DNA from: Collinsella sp.
Lineage (GTDB): Bacteria; Actinomycetota; Coriobacteriia; Coriobacteriales; Coriobacteriaceae
Direction: 5' to 3'
DNA: 64,000 bases
NCBI GenBank assembly: GCA_019419455.1
Contig: DXZW01000023.1
Span: 1-64,000 of the forward strand
Positions 51,353 through 60,285 of the stretch are shown here, one piece after another. The notes under the pieces are model-generated. The model made no database searches, was not told the origin of the DNA, and saw only the letters and a list, made by a program, of their open reading frames with translations. Position 1 is the stretch's first letter; each line of letters starts with the position of its first letter. Position numbers and translations under genes: made by a program.

Positions 51353-53202
51353 GAAAGATCACTCTCCGTATAGGTTCTTTGGTATCCGAGCAAATAAAGG
51401 CATATCCCGACGATTATAGAGGATAGGATTCCCGTAACCGCCGCCTTGGCGACGACCGGGCCCGCAAGGCTGGCAATTTCCATATGGTGTGCAAGACAAA
51501 ACGATACGGCCGAGCCGATGCCGGCGACGGCAATTGCGACGATGGCGGCAAGGTTCGATCCCTGCTCGGCGCGCTTGGCATGAGCATTGAGCAGCAGCGA
51601 TGTTGCCGCGGCTATTGCTGCAACCAGCACGATTGCAGCGAGAAGGAGCGCGTCTCCCAGCGCTGCGACGACATTGCTAAGCCCCAGTACGCCTCCCGCA
51701 GAGAGAGCCGCTGCGGCAAGGCGGGCAAAGAGTGCGCCCATGCCCGTGGCCGCCGCTGCGCTTGCCGGGCCGAGCCAAAACGCCGCGATGCTCGTGGCGG
51801 CTCCGGCGGCAAGGAGGGCGTCGCCGGTTAGGCAACCCAGCGCAAGCGCGCAGGTGAGCGTCGCGCTCGCAGCCGCCTCGGTGCGTCCCCAAGCAATCCA
51901 CCAACCGGACATGGCAGCGGCAAAAATGACCGCGACCGGCAGCATCGACAGGATGCCCTGCGCCTGCATGGTGGCGTTGGCCATGAGCACCAAAAAGCCC
52001 ACGGCCGAGATGGCCGAGCCAATCTGCGGGGCCAAGCCTGCCGCCGCGCCAATGGCGACGGCCGCCACGACCAGCCCGGGAAGCGTCGCGACGCCGGCTG
52101 TCTGCATAAGCAAAAAGCTGAAGGCTCCGCATGAGAGCGCCGAGATGCCGCGCATGGTGTAATTGCGTGCGCGGCCCCAGCGCGTGCCCGCCCAGCCAAG
52201 TGCGGGGTCGACCTCGACGGTGTCATCCTCGTAGCTCGATGGCTCGATATCATCTGCCGCGCACTCGTCATTCGAAAGCTCGCCTACCATCTGCTCCAAG
52301 CTGCGACGGCCTTCGCGCACGCTCCCCAAGCCGGCAAGGAGTCGGTCGCAGAATGCCTCGATGCTATCGGGGCGGTCTTGCGGCATGGGGGAGAGAGCGC
52401 TCATGAGCGCCGCCTCGGCCCCCGGGGGAAAGTGAGGGATCAGTTCGCTGGGATAGGTGGCGCCGCCGATGATGCGGTCGAGCGAGTCGGCAGGCGTGGC
52501 CGCCATAAAGGGGGCACTGCCGCACAGGCCCTCGTAGATCACGCAGGCAAGGGCAAAGACATCGGCACGTTCGTCGACCGTGCCGGTCTCGATATCGAGC
52601 TGCTCGGGCGGCATGTAGCCGATGGTGCCGCCGCGCGATCCGCCAAAGCCGCCGGCGGACGACAGCCGCGCCATGCCAAAGTCGGTGATCTTTACATTGC
52701 CCGAATGGTCGATAAGCACATTGGCGGGCTTTATGTCCAGATGAAGCACGCCGTTTGCATGGGCAAAGGTGAGTGCCTGACCCAGCGCGTCGGCAATGGC
52801 CGCGGCCTCGTCAAAGGTGAGCGAGTGGCCGTCCACGCGATGCAAAAACTCGGCCAACGACATACCGTCGACATGCTCCATGACCAGGTAGGCATAGGCG
52901 GTGTCGTGCGTAAAGTCGATAACCTGCACGATATTGGGATGTTGAAGCATGGCGGCGGTATGCGCCTCGCGCAGCACGTCCATGATGTCGCTGGCGGGCA
53001 TGCCGGCGCCGTTGATAAGGGGGATGCGCTTAATGGCCACGCGACGGCGCAGATGCGTGTCGCGGCAAATCTCGATGGAGCCAAAACCGCCGGTCGCAAG
53101 CGTCTCGAGCGGCTGGTACCGCTTGAGCAGCTCGCGAGAGCTAGTGCCCTCCAAGGGAACGTCCGGCGAGAACCGGGCGGTATGTTGCGAGAAAAGCGGC
53201 AT
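51349..53202 (-). CDS. Ser/Thr protein kinase with a polytopic membrane domain
   Basis: A 617-residue protein. The kinase domain (residues 20-280) has the Gly loop LATGGFGSIEI, VAIKRIPLI, the catalytic loop LHLDIKPANVLI, DFGMARL and GTIGYMPPEQ. The usual HRD is HLD, so it lacks the Arg that takes part in activation-loop control. The C-terminal half (about 365-610) is a series of eight or more Ala/Gly-rich membrane helices with no PASTA repeats. It is first in the operon, ahead of fhaA, in a place where mycobacteria have no kinase. The ATG at 53202 follows GAGGG. Confidence 0.9.
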   Translation of the reverse strand: MPLFSQHTARFSPDVPLEGTSSRELLKRYQPLETLATGGFGSIEICRDTHLRRRVAIKRIPLINGAGMPASDIMDVLREAHTAAMLQHPNIVQVIDFTHDTAYAYLVMEHVDGMSLAEFLHRVDGHSLTFDEAAAIADALGQALTFAHANGVLHLDIKPANVLIDHSGNVKITDFGMARLSSAGGFGGSRGGTIGYMPPEQLDIETGTVDERADVFALACVIYEGLCGSAPFMAATPADSLDRIIGGATYPSELIPHFPPGAEAALMSALSPMPQDRPDSIEAFCDRLLAGLGSVREGRRSLEQMVGELSNDECAADDIEPSSYEDDTVEVDPALGWAGTRWGRARNYTMRGISALSCGAFSFLLMQTAGVATLPGLVVAAVAIGAAAGLAPQIGSAISAVGFLVLMANATMQAQGILSMLPVAVIFAAAMSGWWIAWGRTEAAASATLTCALALGCLTGDALLAAGAATSIAAFWLGPASAAAATGMGALFARLAAAALSAGGVLGLSNVVAALGDALLLAAIVLVAAIAAATSLLLNAHAKRAEQGSNLAAIVAIAVAGIGSAVSFCLAHHMEIASLAGPVVAKAAVTGILSSIIVGICLYLLGYQRTYTESDLS

Positions 53203-53362
53203 GGCCAACCCTCGTGCGTTTAAAGTTCGTTTGCGAGCGGCGGGCGCGGGGCCGAGCCGTTCGCGGTGGCATAGATGCTGCTAGTGTAGCACGCTCAGGC
53301 GGATGGCGAGGATGGCGGGATGCGAGGCTGCCTGTCTGGCTTGGCCTTCGTCTCGACCCATC

Positions 53363-53502
53363 CGGAAAGCGCGCCCCAGTTTGCGGCCAAATACTGGGAC
53401 ACGCTTTCCGAATGGGGTGTGCTGCGGAAACTGCGTCCCAGAATATTGACTCAGAACGGGATACAGTTTCCAGATCGACGCTCAAAAGGAAACCGCATCC
53501 CG
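53363..53502. repeat. Cluster of five alternating GGAAA-N5-TCCC half-units
   Basis: Units of the form GGAAAGCGCGTCCC occur in alternating orientation at about 53364, 53397, 53426, 53458 and 53489. The first pair is an 18-bp-arm palindrome (53363-53380 with 53393-53410, 16 of 18) and the second a 14-bp-arm one (53426-53439 with 53458-53471). The remainder of the 53203-53643 gap shows no gene; it should contain the divergent promoter of the kinase operon. Confidence 0.7.
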
Positions 53503-53643
53503 CTTTGATGCGGGGACTGCGGACAAAAGCTGAACCGTGATCTGGCTCGGATTGGAGTTCGCCTGAATCGTTGATGCTGGCTGGTGTGGGCGTGGAGATA
53601 AACGAGCAGCCCGAGCGATATAATGACACGCTATGGAGGTCAT

Positions 53644-55785
53644 ATGCTCTTTTCCCGCTGTTCTGCCACATCTGCTTTCGCCATTGCGCTCGTCGTAATG
53701 GCGGTTACCCCTTATCACCGGTTTTCATCTTCAATCGGCTTGGCATCAGGTGCAATGACCTGGCTCGTTATCCTTGGCGCATGCCTCGCGGCGTTTGGTC
53801 ATGGTGTTGCGCTCCGCAAGGGGAGAGAAATAAGACGGCCGGGTCGCCTTGGCGTCTTCGGTGTTTTCCTTGCTGCTATTGCGGTGGTTCCCGAATGGGT
53901 CGACTTGGCCTTCTATGCTCGCGGAGATTCTATTCCAATCGTGTTTGCACCAATCTGGTTGTTGCATCGTGTTTCGTGTGCCTTGTGCTTCACTGGGTCG
54001 TTGCTCCTCTCATATGTAATTTGGGATACGGCGGGCTCTCCTTTGATACGGGGGGCGGCGCGGGACGGCGAAAGGGGGACCCGCCGATCGCAGAGCACGC
54101 TTTTTGCAGAAACAATAGTTGTCCTGTCTTGCCTGCTGTTTTGCTGTCGAATTTCATGGAGAGTCGTTCCCGAGCCATGGGGGATGCCCTCTGTAACGGC
54201 CGCATCAATTGGCCTCGTGCTTTTAATTCCGCTGGTCTATCTCGTATTGGCTGCGGTCCCGCTGCTTTGCTGTCCCCGCGCCTTTGGTCGGGGGCAGGGC
54301 GACGTGTTTGCCCGTTCTGTGCTTGTAGCAGTTCCCATTGGCCTTGTTCCGGCTGTCGAGGTGGCATACTTTGCAAGCGATGCCGCAGTCATTGCATCAC
54401 TGTCGATGGGGTCCGCTATTGCTGTTGCCGCCTTCGTATGCACATTGCTAAGGGAGAAACGGGACAACAATTCGGATACCCCTCGCACGTCCGACCCATT
54501 CGATGCGGGGGTGTTTTCCCCTGCCCTGTCGCCTCGAGAAGAGCAGTTTGTTCGACTGCTGCTCAAAGGGAAAACGCCGGCGGAAATTGCCAGGGAGACG
54601 GGTACGAAGCCATCGACGGTGCGAACAACGCTTCACCGAGCATACGGGAAGGCATCGGTTGCGGGCTCACGCGAGCTCGTGGCATTGTTTGCGGGTGAGG
54701 GTGATGCTACAGGGCCTGGTCTGCTGCAGCGGCATGCTGGTGATATGTTGACATCAGTTCGGACGCGCCGGCTGTTTCGATACCTGCTCACAACATTTTT
54801 TATCCTCCTTGCGGCGGGCCCCTTGGTAATGGCGGATAGCGATTGGGGATCCGGTGTTTCGCGGGCAGTCGCCTTTTCTCTCGCAAGCTATGCATTGGGT
54901 CTCGGACTGCTTCTGTCGCTGCACTACGCGGGTGAAAAACTGAATCGTGAAGTTGCGCTGACTAGAACGGATGGGGCGATTGGGCTCGGAAGCCCGTGCG
55001 TATGGGCGGTGCTGTCTGCCGTGGAATGGTCTTTTGTCTATATCGCGGCATGGAGGTGTATATGCGATCCGTTGATGGCTGCGCCGGTCCTGCTGTGCGG
55101 CGTGGCATCTACGGTCTCGCTCGCTGTTGGGCTGCGTCCGTTTAAGGTGCATGCCCGTGTCCGGGCTATCGTGCCGTTGGTGTCAATAGGTGCGGCTACT
55201 TTAATCCATGCGGCCACTAGGGGGCGAATCCATGGGTTCGCGGTGCTGACGGGGATGTTGCTCACATACATAGTGCTGCGTAGCTGTCCGCAGCGCAAAA
55301 TGCTTGGGATATGGATGCTTTGCTTTGGGGCGGCGGCTCCTGTCTGGGTTGTCTTGCTCAACATGGTGCAGGATCTGACGGTTTTCGAGTCTCTGTTCCT
55401 TGCGTCGTTGCTGGGGCAAAGTTCGGCCGTCAATGTCGTCGTGGCAACGGTGATTGTTTGCTGGTCTGTGCCCATGCTCGTTACGCACATCGTGCTCGTA
55501 CGCTCGGTTGAGGACGAGAAGGCCGTCTTGAAGTACCGTGCGAACGGGTCCACCGAAGCAGCTCACGTGCGCCGGCTGGCTCTGCTTACGTCGCGCGCCC
55601 TGTCCGATGTTCAGGCCCGAATATTGTTGATGACGGCAGAGGGCACAACGACAAAGACCATTGCGCAGGATGTCGGTTACGCTGCATCTACGGTGCAAGC
55701 GCTGCGATCCGCGTCCTATCGCCAGTTGAAGATCAAGAACAAAGCAGAGCTTATTTCATTGTTATCGCAGGTAGATAACGTGTAA
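53644..55785 (+). CDS. Membrane-embedded LuxR-type regulator, internally duplicated
   Basis: A 713-residue protein made of two similar halves. Each has about seven hydrophobic segments followed by a LuxR/GerE-type helix-turn-helix. The first HTH is at about residues 300-345 (LSPREEQFVRLLLKGKTPAE, IARETGTKPSTVRTTLHRAY); the second ends the protein (LSDVQARILLMTAEGTTTKT, IAQDVGYAASTVQALRSASY). Membrane LuxR regulators with one such unit are common in Coriobacteria; a tandem pair in one chain is unusual. TATAAT at 53619-53624 and GGAGG at 53635 fix the ATG at 53644. It heads the secretion cassette and probably controls it. Confidence 0.8.
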   Translation: MLFSRCSATSAFAIALVVMAVTPYHRFSSSIGLASGAMTWLVILGACLAAFGHGVALRKGREIRRPGRLGVFGVFLAAIAVVPEWVDLAFYARGDSIPIVFAPIWLLHRVSCALCFTGSLLLSYVIWDTAGSPLIRGAARDGERGTRRSQSTLFAETIVVLSCLLFCCRISWRVVPEPWGMPSVTAASIGLVLLIPLVYLVLAAVPLLCCPRAFGRGQGDVFARSVLVAVPIGLVPAVEVAYFASDAAVIASLSMGSAIAVAAFVCTLLREKRDNNSDTPRTSDPFDAGVFSPALSPREEQFVRLLLKGKTPAEIARETGTKPSTVRTTLHRAYGKASVAGSRELVALFAGEGDATGPGLLQRHAGDMLTSVRTRRLFRYLLTTFFILLAAGPLVMADSDWGSGVSRAVAFSLASYALGLGLLLSLHYAGEKLNREVALTRTDGAIGLGSPCVWAVLSAVEWSFVYIAAWRCICDPLMAAPVLLCGVASTVSLAVGLRPFKVHARVRAIVPLVSIGAATLIHAATRGRIHGFAVLTGMLLTYIVLRSCPQRKMLGIWMLCFGAAAPVWVVLLNMVQDLTVFESLFLASLLGQSSAVNVVVATVIVCWSVPMLVTHIVLVRSVEDEKAVLKYRANGSTEAAHVRRLALLTSRALSDVQARILLMTAEGTTTKTIAQDVGYAASTVQALRSASYRQLKIKNKAELISLLSQVDNV

Positions 55786-55821
55786 ACGCCTGGATTATCA
55801 ACTCAATAGCGAGTGTTTACA
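55781..55821. promoter_or_regulatory. TGTAAAC/GTTTACA inverted repeat before the secreted-protein gene
   Basis: TGTAAAC (55781-55787) overlaps the regulator's stop codon, and GTTTACA (55815-55821) lies 27 bases on. It may be an operator for the LuxR-type regulator or a weak transcription stop. Confidence 0.35.
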
Positions 55822-55894
55822 GACATCTTTCTCCATTCATGCAAAGGTTGCTGTGCGTCGACGCATTGTTAGCCGCTTTTGATTGGAGAAGGCC

Positions 55895-56407
55895 ATGATT
55901 AAGCCAAGGAGCGCTATTACTCGAATCGGAGTCGGGTTGGCGATTGCTGCGGGTCTGTCCCTAGGGGTTCCCGCTGCATCGTTCGCGCAAGAGGAGTTTG
56001 ACACCTCTCAGGTTTCTAGCATTACTCAAAACGCCGATACGGGAATTACGACCTGTACGAACAATGCCGATAGGGCATTTAGTTTTCAATGTGCCGGGAC
56101 GAGTGCAACTGGCTACCGTCAAAAGGATGATTCCTCATCGCTCTATCTGGATATCCAAGGTTATACGGGAAATCCGCTTCGGTTATATACAGACGGTGCG
56201 TATAACACAAGCGGTAGCGGCAGCATGAATTGTACTCAGGGAACGTATCGTTCGAATCACAAGGGACAGTGGGAAATGTATAACCTCGTCCGTGAGAACG
56301 GGCGATCTGCGGCGCGACTGACTGCATGGGCGGAGTCTGGCTACGGCACTGTTATTGGTGTATGGAGCCCCGACTGCGTCGGGCATTTCCGCAAGCTTCC
56401 CGCATAG
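55895..56407 (+). CDS. Small secreted Cys-containing protein
   Basis: A 170-residue preprotein. The signal peptide (MIKPRSAITRIGVGLAIAAG, then LSLGVPAASFA) is probably cut before QEEFD. The mature part of about 135 residues is polar and beta-rich with four Cys (GITTCTNNA, FQCAGTS, SMNCTQGTY, SPDCVGHF) and a C-terminal pattern RLTAWAESGYGTVIGVWSPD. I recall small secreted Gram-positive proteins with similar GVWSPDS endings but cannot name a family. GGAGAAGG precedes the ATG at 55895. It is followed directly by two permeases and an ABC ATPase, which suggests a secreted effector such as a bacteriocin or signal with its transport or immunity system. Confidence 0.75.
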   Translation: MIKPRSAITRIGVGLAIAAGLSLGVPAASFAQEEFDTSQVSSITQNADTGITTCTNNADRAFSFQCAGTSATGYRQKDDSSSLYLDIQGYTGNPLRLYTDGAYNTSGSGSMNCTQGTYRSNHKGQWEMYNLVRENGRSAARLTAWAESGYGTVIGVWSPDCVGHFRKLPA

Positions 56408-56461
56408 TTGTTTGAATTGGCTCCCTTCCGGCTTTCTGGGTCGGAAGGTGGAGGAGGACGT

Positions 56462-57343
56462 ATGAACCAAAGGCTCGTAAGATATGAGCTGTCGAAAACG
56501 ATAAGACGCCCAGCTTTTATCTTTGCTCTCTTGATTGCAGTCGCAGTTGCAATAGCTGCTGCGCTGGAGCCGTGGGCAAATTTGGAAAAAGAACGTCACA
56601 ACCTTCTTTCTTTTGGTTACGGCGTTGGCATGCAAGCCAAAAACTATCTCGGTCAAACACGTGAAAGCAGCTTCGGTAACTGGATTGTTGTGAGCGCGAA
56701 CGCGCCACTGTCTGCGTCGGTGTTTTTCTATGCACTGCCCCTGCTTGCAATGTTGGCCGGATCTTGGTCGTGCCTCTTTGAGCGTTTGAGTGGTTATGAC
56801 ATGCAGATATGCACGCGCGTTTCCAGAAAGGCATACGTGAACGTAAAGGTGCTGTCTGCTTTCCTCTCCGCGTTTACAGTGACTGCCATTCCTCTGCTCG
56901 TCAATTTCCTGATTGTCTCGATGCTTTTTCCTGCGTATCTTCCTCGGGTCGATGAGTCGACCTACGTAGGGCTTTACCTACATAGCTATTTCTCCGGTCT
57001 ATTTTATTCACATCCTTTGTTATATGTGCTTGCATACACGCTGTTCGATGCGGTCACGCTCGGGACTTTATCCATGGCTGTAACTGGCTTCTCAATTTTG
57101 TTTCGTAGCAGAATCAAAGCGATAATTGTCCCGTATCTGCTAATGGTTGCGTGGCATTTTGCAAATGGCTGGATCTTCGGCGTAATGGCTTGTGTGGGGT
57201 TTAACTGCAATATCTTCAACAGCATCAGGTCGGAATCGCTGAATAACTGGCCAGACATTCGAGCCGGTTTTGCGGAAATCATATTATTGACCCTTGCTTC
57301 GTTGGCTTTTTCTGGGGCGTGGAAAAGGCGGGAGATGGTCTGA
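56462..57343 (+). CDS. ABC-2-like membrane protein of the secretion cassette
   Basis: A 293-residue integral membrane protein with six or so helices (FALLIAVAVAIAAAL; FFYALPLLAMLAGSWSCLFE; SAFTVTAIPLLVNFLIVSML; LLYVLAYTLFDAVTLGTLSM; IIVPYLLMVAWHFANGWIFG; ILLTLASLAFSGAW). The layout, with a large outer loop after the first helix and RYELSKTIRRPAF at the start, fits the permease half of an ABC-2 exporter. TGGAGGA precedes the ATG. Its stop shares a base with the next start (TGATG). Confidence 0.75.
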   Translation: MNQRLVRYELSKTIRRPAFIFALLIAVAVAIAAALEPWANLEKERHNLLSFGYGVGMQAKNYLGQTRESSFGNWIVVSANAPLSASVFFYALPLLAMLAGSWSCLFERLSGYDMQICTRVSRKAYVNVKVLSAFLSAFTVTAIPLLVNFLIVSMLFPAYLPRVDESTYVGLYLHSYFSGLFYSHPLLYVLAYTLFDAVTLGTLSMAVTGFSILFRSRIKAIIVPYLLMVAWHFANGWIFGVMACVGFNCNIFNSIRSESLNNWPDIRAGFAEIILLTLASLAFSGAWKRREMV

Positions 57344-58179
57344 TGCTGTTTAGGCTGGTCGCCGCGGACCTGAGGACCGTTTTGAAGAAGAACATCATTA
57401 CCTTTATTGCGATTGCGGCAGTGACCGTTGCGAACCTGGTGTACGCCTACGGTTTGTCTTCTGTGTATGGGGTCAGGACGGATGCCTTGGGGTTTGCGGA
57501 CAATCTTGCGCTCGTGTTTGCCGGATCTGCTCCGTTTGAGCCTAGGCCCGGGGTCATGTTTGTGCCTCCGCTAGGATGGCTATTTCTCATTCTGCTTATT
57601 CTCTATACAACACTCGATTATCCCGCCGAATCGTTGCACGGGTTTGGTTTGCAAACGCTTGTCCGATGCCGGGCGAGAACCCTTTGGTGGGTCTCGCGTT
57701 TTATCTCAGTGGCGGCGATAACAGCATTTTCGCTGCTCGTGGTGGTTTGCTCTGTTGTGATTTGGAGCTTGATGGTGAGTGCCTCGTTCAGCGCGGTCAT
57801 CCATGGCGAGTCGCTTCAGCTGGCTAATTTGGCGCCGTGGTTTCTCAAGGCGAGCGAAGCAGGTGTACTGCCGTTTTTCGCAGGTCTCTTTCTTGCTTTT
57901 GAGGCGCTTGCGTTTGTGCAGGCAACGGTTGGGTTTGTGCTTGGGCCGTCAGTTTCATTTGCGGTTGTAATGAGCTACCTGATCTGTTCGGCATATGCGC
58001 GGCATTGGGCGCTACTGGGAAATGCCTTGATGCTGTTGCGCTGGGGTGGAATCGTCAAAGAAGGAATTGCGACGGGCTCGAGTGGCTTGTTTTCAATTGT
58101 GATTATGTCGTTATGCCTATCGTTGGGTGGACTGTGGTTTCGAAGGGCCGACCTTATCGAAAAGAGGGACAAGATATGA
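57343..58179 (+). CDS. Second membrane protein of the secretion cassette
   Basis: A 278-residue integral membrane protein with about six helices (NIITFIAIAAVTVANLVYAY; GWLFLILLILYTTLDYP; AITAFSLLVVVCSVVIWSLM; LPFFAGLFLAFEALAFVQAT; IVIMSLCLSLGGLWF). It resembles its neighbour in size and in beginning with a basic LRTVLKKN before the first helix, so the two may form a heterodimeric ABC permease. Translation is coupled on both sides (TGATG before, ATGA after). Confidence 0.75.
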   Translation: MLFRLVAADLRTVLKKNIITFIAIAAVTVANLVYAYGLSSVYGVRTDALGFADNLALVFAGSAPFEPRPGVMFVPPLGWLFLILLILYTTLDYPAESLHGFGLQTLVRCRARTLWWVSRFISVAAITAFSLLVVVCSVVIWSLMVSASFSAVIHGESLQLANLAPWFLKASEAGVLPFFAGLFLAFEALAFVQATVGFVLGPSVSFAVVMSYLICSAYARHWALLGNALMLLRWGGIVKEGIATGSSGLFSIVIMSLCLSLGGLWFRRADLIEKRDKI

Positions 58180-58820
58180 GTGTGATCGTTAGGGACGTAT
58201 CGAAGCGCATGGGCAAAAACGATGTCCTGCGCAACGTGTCTATCGAGGTTGACCCTGGGACTGTGGTCGGGCTTCAGGGGATAAACGGTTCGGGTAAGAC
58301 CATGCTCATGCGAGCGGTCTGCGGATTGATTAGACCCACCGAGGGCGAGATTATTATCGATGGCCAAAGACTTGGGGCGGATATCTCGTTTCCGCCGAGT
58401 CTGGGGATGTTGATAGAGGCGCCTTCCTTTTTAGGATATCTGTCTGGTTACGACAATCTGGAGCTCATAGCTCAAATCAATGGCGTTGCCACCCCCGAGG
58501 ACATTCGCTCTGCCCTGCGGCTCGTGGGGCTCGATGCAGACGAAAAAAAGAAGTTTCGAGCATACTCGCTTGGGATGAAGCAGCGTCTGGGAATAGCTGC
58601 GGCAATTATGGAAAAGCCGAAGCTGCTTGTTCTCGATGAGCCAACGAATGCCCTCGACGAAGCGGGCGTGGAAATGCTCAAGCGCGTTGTGGCGATGGCG
58701 GCATCAACGGGTCGCGAGGTTCTTCTGTCTAGCCATGACGGAGAGGTGCTCGAGGAGCTAGCCGATCGTGTTTACTGCATGCGCGACGGTGCCGTTGTGA
58801 AAGTTCGGGAAAGGTCGTGA
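58176..58820 (+). CDS. ABC transporter ATP-binding protein
   Basis: A 214-residue ATPase: Walker A GLQGINGSGKTMLMRAVCGL, Q-loop region LGMLIEAPSFLG, signature YSLGMKQRLGIAAAI (LGMKQ in place of LSGGQ), Walker B LLVLDEPTNALD and switch His in LSSHDGE. The LGMKQ signature is typical of DrrA/BcrA-type exporters for antibiotics and bacteriocins. It overlaps the permease gene by four bases and is itself overlapped by the next gene. Confidence 0.95.
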   Translation: MSVIVRDVSKRMGKNDVLRNVSIEVDPGTVVGLQGINGSGKTMLMRAVCGLIRPTEGEIIIDGQRLGADISFPPSLGMLIEAPSFLGYLSGYDNLELIAQINGVATPEDIRSALRLVGLDADEKKKFRAYSLGMKQRLGIAAAIMEKPKLLVLDEPTNALDEAGVEMLKRVVAMAASTGREVLLSSHDGEVLEELADRVYCMRDGAVVKVRERS

Positions 58821-59485
58821 GCGCGATGAAGAAGGCCCTGTTGACGAGAAGGTCGATGCTCGCGCTTTTTGGCTGTGCTGTTACCGGCCTTGCGGGCATG
58901 AGGGTGAGCGTCGTTAACGGGAACCGGACAGTCATTCCTGAAAAATATTACGCGGAGGGCGAATGGCTCTCGATGGATGGGGCGTTTCTGGGGTCGAAGG
59001 ATGTGGCGACTGACGGGTATTCGTTTTGCATAGACGGGGCAGAGCTGCTCACGCCGCGCGAGTATCTCAAGCGTGCGCATGATGATTATTCAAAATATGG
59101 CATCGTAGATACGAAAACGAAATTGAAGGACGCCGACATCACGTGTGTTATCGCCGTAAAGATGCGTGTCAGGAATAAGGACAATGTCGAAGGCGGAATT
59201 AAAGCGTATGTTTGGCATTTGGTGCCGGAGTCTGCGCCAAACTATGACTTTGTGGTCAATACCGATCTGATAACGCAGGCAATGCCGGTGCTGGGCGGTT
59301 CTGCTGCGTTTGCTGTACAGGTTGGGGCGGAGAACGAGTTACTCGTCCCATTCATGATGCAAAACACCAACGACTATTTCGAAGGTTACGAGACCGTCCG
59401 TTTTGAGAAAGCGTTTCCCGGGACCTATACGATGAAGATGACCGATCTGCCGGAGCGAAGGCTCTTCAGGTTTGAAGTTAAATAG
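58817..59485 (+). CDS. Exported protein of the secretion cassette, unknown function
   Basis: A 222-residue protein (GTG at 58817, overlapping the ATPase stop by four bases; an ATG at 58826 is possible). The N-terminus KKALLTRRSMLALFGCAVTG has a twin-arginine pair before a hydrophobic stretch and a Cys that could be a non-standard lipobox. So it may leave by the Tat or Sec route and perhaps be lipidated. The outer domain (DADITCVIAVKMRVRNKDNV, FAVQVGAENELLVPFMMQNT, FEKAFPGTYTMKMTDLPE) looks like a beta sandwich. It resembles the DUF5028-type proteins I recall beside bacteriocin-like ABC operons, uncertainly. Possible immunity or receptor protein. Confidence 0.7.
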   Translation: MSAMKKALLTRRSMLALFGCAVTGLAGMRVSVVNGNRTVIPEKYYAEGEWLSMDGAFLGSKDVATDGYSFCIDGAELLTPREYLKRAHDDYSKYGIVDTKTKLKDADITCVIAVKMRVRNKDNVEGGIKAYVWHLVPESAPNYDFVVNTDLITQAMPVLGGSAAFAVQVGAENELLVPFMMQNTNDYFEGYETVRFEKAFPGTYTMKMTDLPERRLFRFEVK

Positions 59486-59559
59486 CTCGAAGGCCCTGTT
59501 GGGGGAGCCTCATCCTACGCTGAAGCGGGATGAGATTCCCTTCGCAGTGGCGCTCGGCC

Positions 59560-60285
59560 CTAGCGCTTCTTCTTGCTCTTCTTCTGCTTGCGCCGCTTGC
59601 CCTTGTTATCCTGGGGCTTGTCGGCCTTGTCGCTCCGCTTGGCCTCGGCGGCAGCCTTCTCGGCCTTCATTTTCTTCTTCTTGGTCTCGATGCGGAGCTT
59701 TTTGTTAATGCGCGCCTTAAGGAAGGTGCCAAACTGCTCGGCATTGCCGCGGACAAAGGTGTCCTTAGGGATCGTCACGCCCTGGTCGGCGAACATGGCT
59801 ACAAAGATGCGCTCGCCGTCGAGCACGTGGTCGAGCTTTTCAAACGGGAAGAACTGCGACTTGCCGCTCTTGCCCCAAACCATCAGGCCGTCCTCGTTGG
59901 CGGCGACGCGGCGATAGCGGCCACCCATGGACTCGTCGGCCTCGACGGCATCGATAAAGTCGCGGGCGAGGGTGTGGTGCAGGTTTTTGCTCCACCAGGC
60001 CAAAAAGGCGCCGAATACGATCAGGACGACGCCAAACTTGATCCAGTTGCCGCCGGCCACCAGCATGCCAATGCCGAGCAGCGCGGCAATTGCCGCGGCG
60101 ACATACAGCGAGCCGCGACGCCTGGGCGAGGCGACTAGGCGGGCGAAGTCGGTGACCAGGTCGTTTTCGTACTGGTACTCGTTGAGGTACAGGATGCCGT
60201 CGTCGGCTGCGGCCTGCTTCTCGAGCGCGACCTCGACCTGGTCGGCTGCTTCGGAGGGAACGAGGTTGCTCTCTGCGTCTGCCAT
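59560..60285 (-). CDS. YcxB-like membrane protein with Lys-rich tail
   Basis: A 241-residue protein. Two membrane helices (GSLYVAAAIAALLGIGMLVA, FGVVLIVFGAFLAWW, residues about 58-100) are followed by a domain with YRRVAANEDGLMVWGKSGKS, FFPFEKLDHVLDGERIFVAM and VTIPKDTFVRGNAEQF, the pattern of YcxB-like proteins. The tail of about 45 residues is almost all Lys, Arg, Ala and Glu (KKKKMKAEKAAAEAKRSDK) and may bind nucleic acid or the membrane. The ATG at 60285 has GGAG upstream. It is divergent from dnaX. The 59486-59559 gap holds a small GGGATGAG hairpin. Confidence 0.75.
   Translation of the reverse strand: MADAESNLVPSEAADQVEVALEKQAAADDGILYLNEYQYENDLVTDFARLVASPRRRGSLYVAAAIAALLGIGMLVAGGNWIKFGVVLIVFGAFLAWWSKNLHHTLARDFIDAVEADESMGGRYRRVAANEDGLMVWGKSGKSQFFPFEKLDHVLDGERIFVAMFADQGVTIPKDTFVRGNAEQFGTFLKARINKKLRIETKKKKMKAEKAAAEAKRSDKADKPQDNKGKRRKQKKSKKKR

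Noticed and set aside
55895..56407. Lactococcin 972-type bacteriocin
   Set aside because: Mature length, four Cys and sequence do not fit; only the operon layout is reminiscent.
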